Shown here piece after piece: positions 63,521 to 64,000 of a stretch of DNA of 64,000 nt. Position 1 is the first letter of the stretch; each line of letters starts with the position of its first letter. The notes under the pieces were generated by a model. The model did no database searches. It saw nothing but the letters and a program-made list of their open reading frames with translations, and had not been told where the DNA came from. Position numbers and translations under genes: made by a program. The stretch covers positions 682,501 through 746,500 of the forward strand of contig NZ_JACHWR010000003.1 in assembly GCF_014191495.1 (NCBI RefSeq), written 5' to 3'. Source of the stretch: Nocardioides soli (GTDB lineage: Bacteria; Actinomycetota; Actinomycetes; Propionibacteriales; Nocardioidaceae).

Positions 63521-64000
63521 CTAGCCGAGCAGACCGCGCAGCAGCGCGGCCGTGTCGTCGCAGTGCTCCTCCATCACAGACCTGGCCTTCTCGGCGCGAC
63601 CCGCGAGGATCGCCTTCACCAGCGCGGCGTGCTGCCGGTCGGAGTGGGCGATGTTGGTCTCCAGGACCGGGATCGCGAGCAGCATCTCGTGCAGCATCGC
63701 CTGTACCGAGGTCACCGCCTCCACGGTGCGCGGCGACCCGGACAGCGAGGCGACCGTCAGGTGGAAGCGCGAGTCGGCCTGCCGGTGCTCGGCCCGCCGA
63801 CGGGCCCCGGCGACCTCGTCGTGGGCCCGCTCGAGCTGGCTGCGCATCGCATCGTCGAGCTCCGCGTTCGCGGCGAGGTACGCCGCGCCGGGCTCCACGA
63901 TCCGACGGAACTCGAGGGCGTCGAGCCACTCCCTGCGCTGCTCGGCCGAGACGCGCGCCGCCCGGCGCGCCGACGGCGTCCGCTGCTTGAGCGTCACGAC
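63521..64000 (-). CDS. FCD-domain (FadR/GntR) regulator, C-terminal part (runs off right edge)
   Basis: The visible 159 codons encode an FCD ligand-binding domain: LEFRRIVEPGAAYLAAN, the metal-site pattern FHLTVASLSGSP, and ERAHDEVAGARRR. The N-terminal winged helix should lie beyond the right edge. It is the first gene of the GS-ALDH-SDR-PuuD operon as visible here, 23 bases upstream of the ligase gene, and probably controls that operon. Confidence 0.85.
   Translation of the reverse strand, partial: VVTLKQRTPSARRAARVSAEQRREWLDALEFRRIVEPGAAYLAANAELDDAMRSQLERAHDEVAGARRRAEHRQADSRFHLTVASLSGSPRTVEAVTSVQAMLHEMLLAIPVLETNIAHSDRQHAALVKAILAGRAEKARSVMEEHCDDTAALLRGLLG

Overview
The window is a GC-rich actinobacterial chromosome segment, most likely from Nocardioides or a close relative (Nocardioidaceae). 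The evidence is the uvrC-rapZ-yvcK-whiA-gap-pgk-tpiA-secG-rbpA gene order, a tkt-tal-pgi-zwf-opcA-pgl cluster, a sufR-B-D-ferredoxin-C-S-U-T operon, a dodecin, an acVLRF1 protein and a mabA/inhA-like fabG-fabI pair. Family-level assignment is inference from gene order and protein style; no database was consulted. I see no tRNA, rRNA, IS transposase, CRISPR array, prophage or integrase.

Layout. 0-9.3 kb: a truncated TPR gene, then a rightward block for DNA repair, cell-envelope and cell-cycle control, lower glycolysis, protein export and RNA polymerase activation. 9.5-12.2 kb: a leftward cation antiporter and a two-gene, Aer-like PAS plus chemoreceptor pair. 12.2-20.4 kb: the leftward pentose-phosphate operon. 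20.5-24.2 kb: heme O and heme A synthesis (ctaB, ctaA) plus an ABC-2 exporter. 24.3-31.1 kb: the SUF Fe-S assembly operon. 31.2-44.2 kb: a secreted protein, acVLRF1, an ABC exporter pair, a kinase-fold protein, a zinc metallopeptidase, an ABC-F factor, an enoyl-CoA hydratase, an MDR-type exporter, SURF1 and MoaA. 44.2-54 kb: small conserved proteins, fabG-fabI, a SixA-like phosphatase, serB, two phosphotransferase-fold genes and a nucleotidyltransferase. 54-57.4 kb: an NfeD/SPFH pair, a TauE-like permease and a nitroreductase. 57.4-64 kb: a leftward operon resembling gamma-glutamyl polyamine/GABA catabolism (FCD regulator, GS-like ligase, aldehyde dehydrogenase, SDR, PuuD-like hydrolase), running into a GDPD and an alpha/beta hydrolase.

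The gene content is mostly housekeeping; the unusual material is between and inside genes. Several inverted-repeat families occupy convergent junctions and operon gaps: nested hairpins with GGTGGTTTCGAGG arms, a three-unit 100-bp palindromic array, a 169-bp terminal-inverted-repeat hairpin, and a 58-bp duplicate pair. One repeat copy lies in frame inside uvrC. The most striking pattern is four short repeats inserted exactly at start codons (upstream of opcA, sufC, an ABC-F gene and a hydrolase). Each is bounded by a repeated ATGA and forms a mini-ORF of 25-49 codons whose TGA overlaps the true ATG. All four ATG-to-ATG distances are 2 modulo 3, so each mini-ORF ends exactly on the next start.

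Many genes have a TANNNT -10 box 6-8 bases before the start codon, which indicates leaderless transcripts. I used this repeatedly to choose starts.
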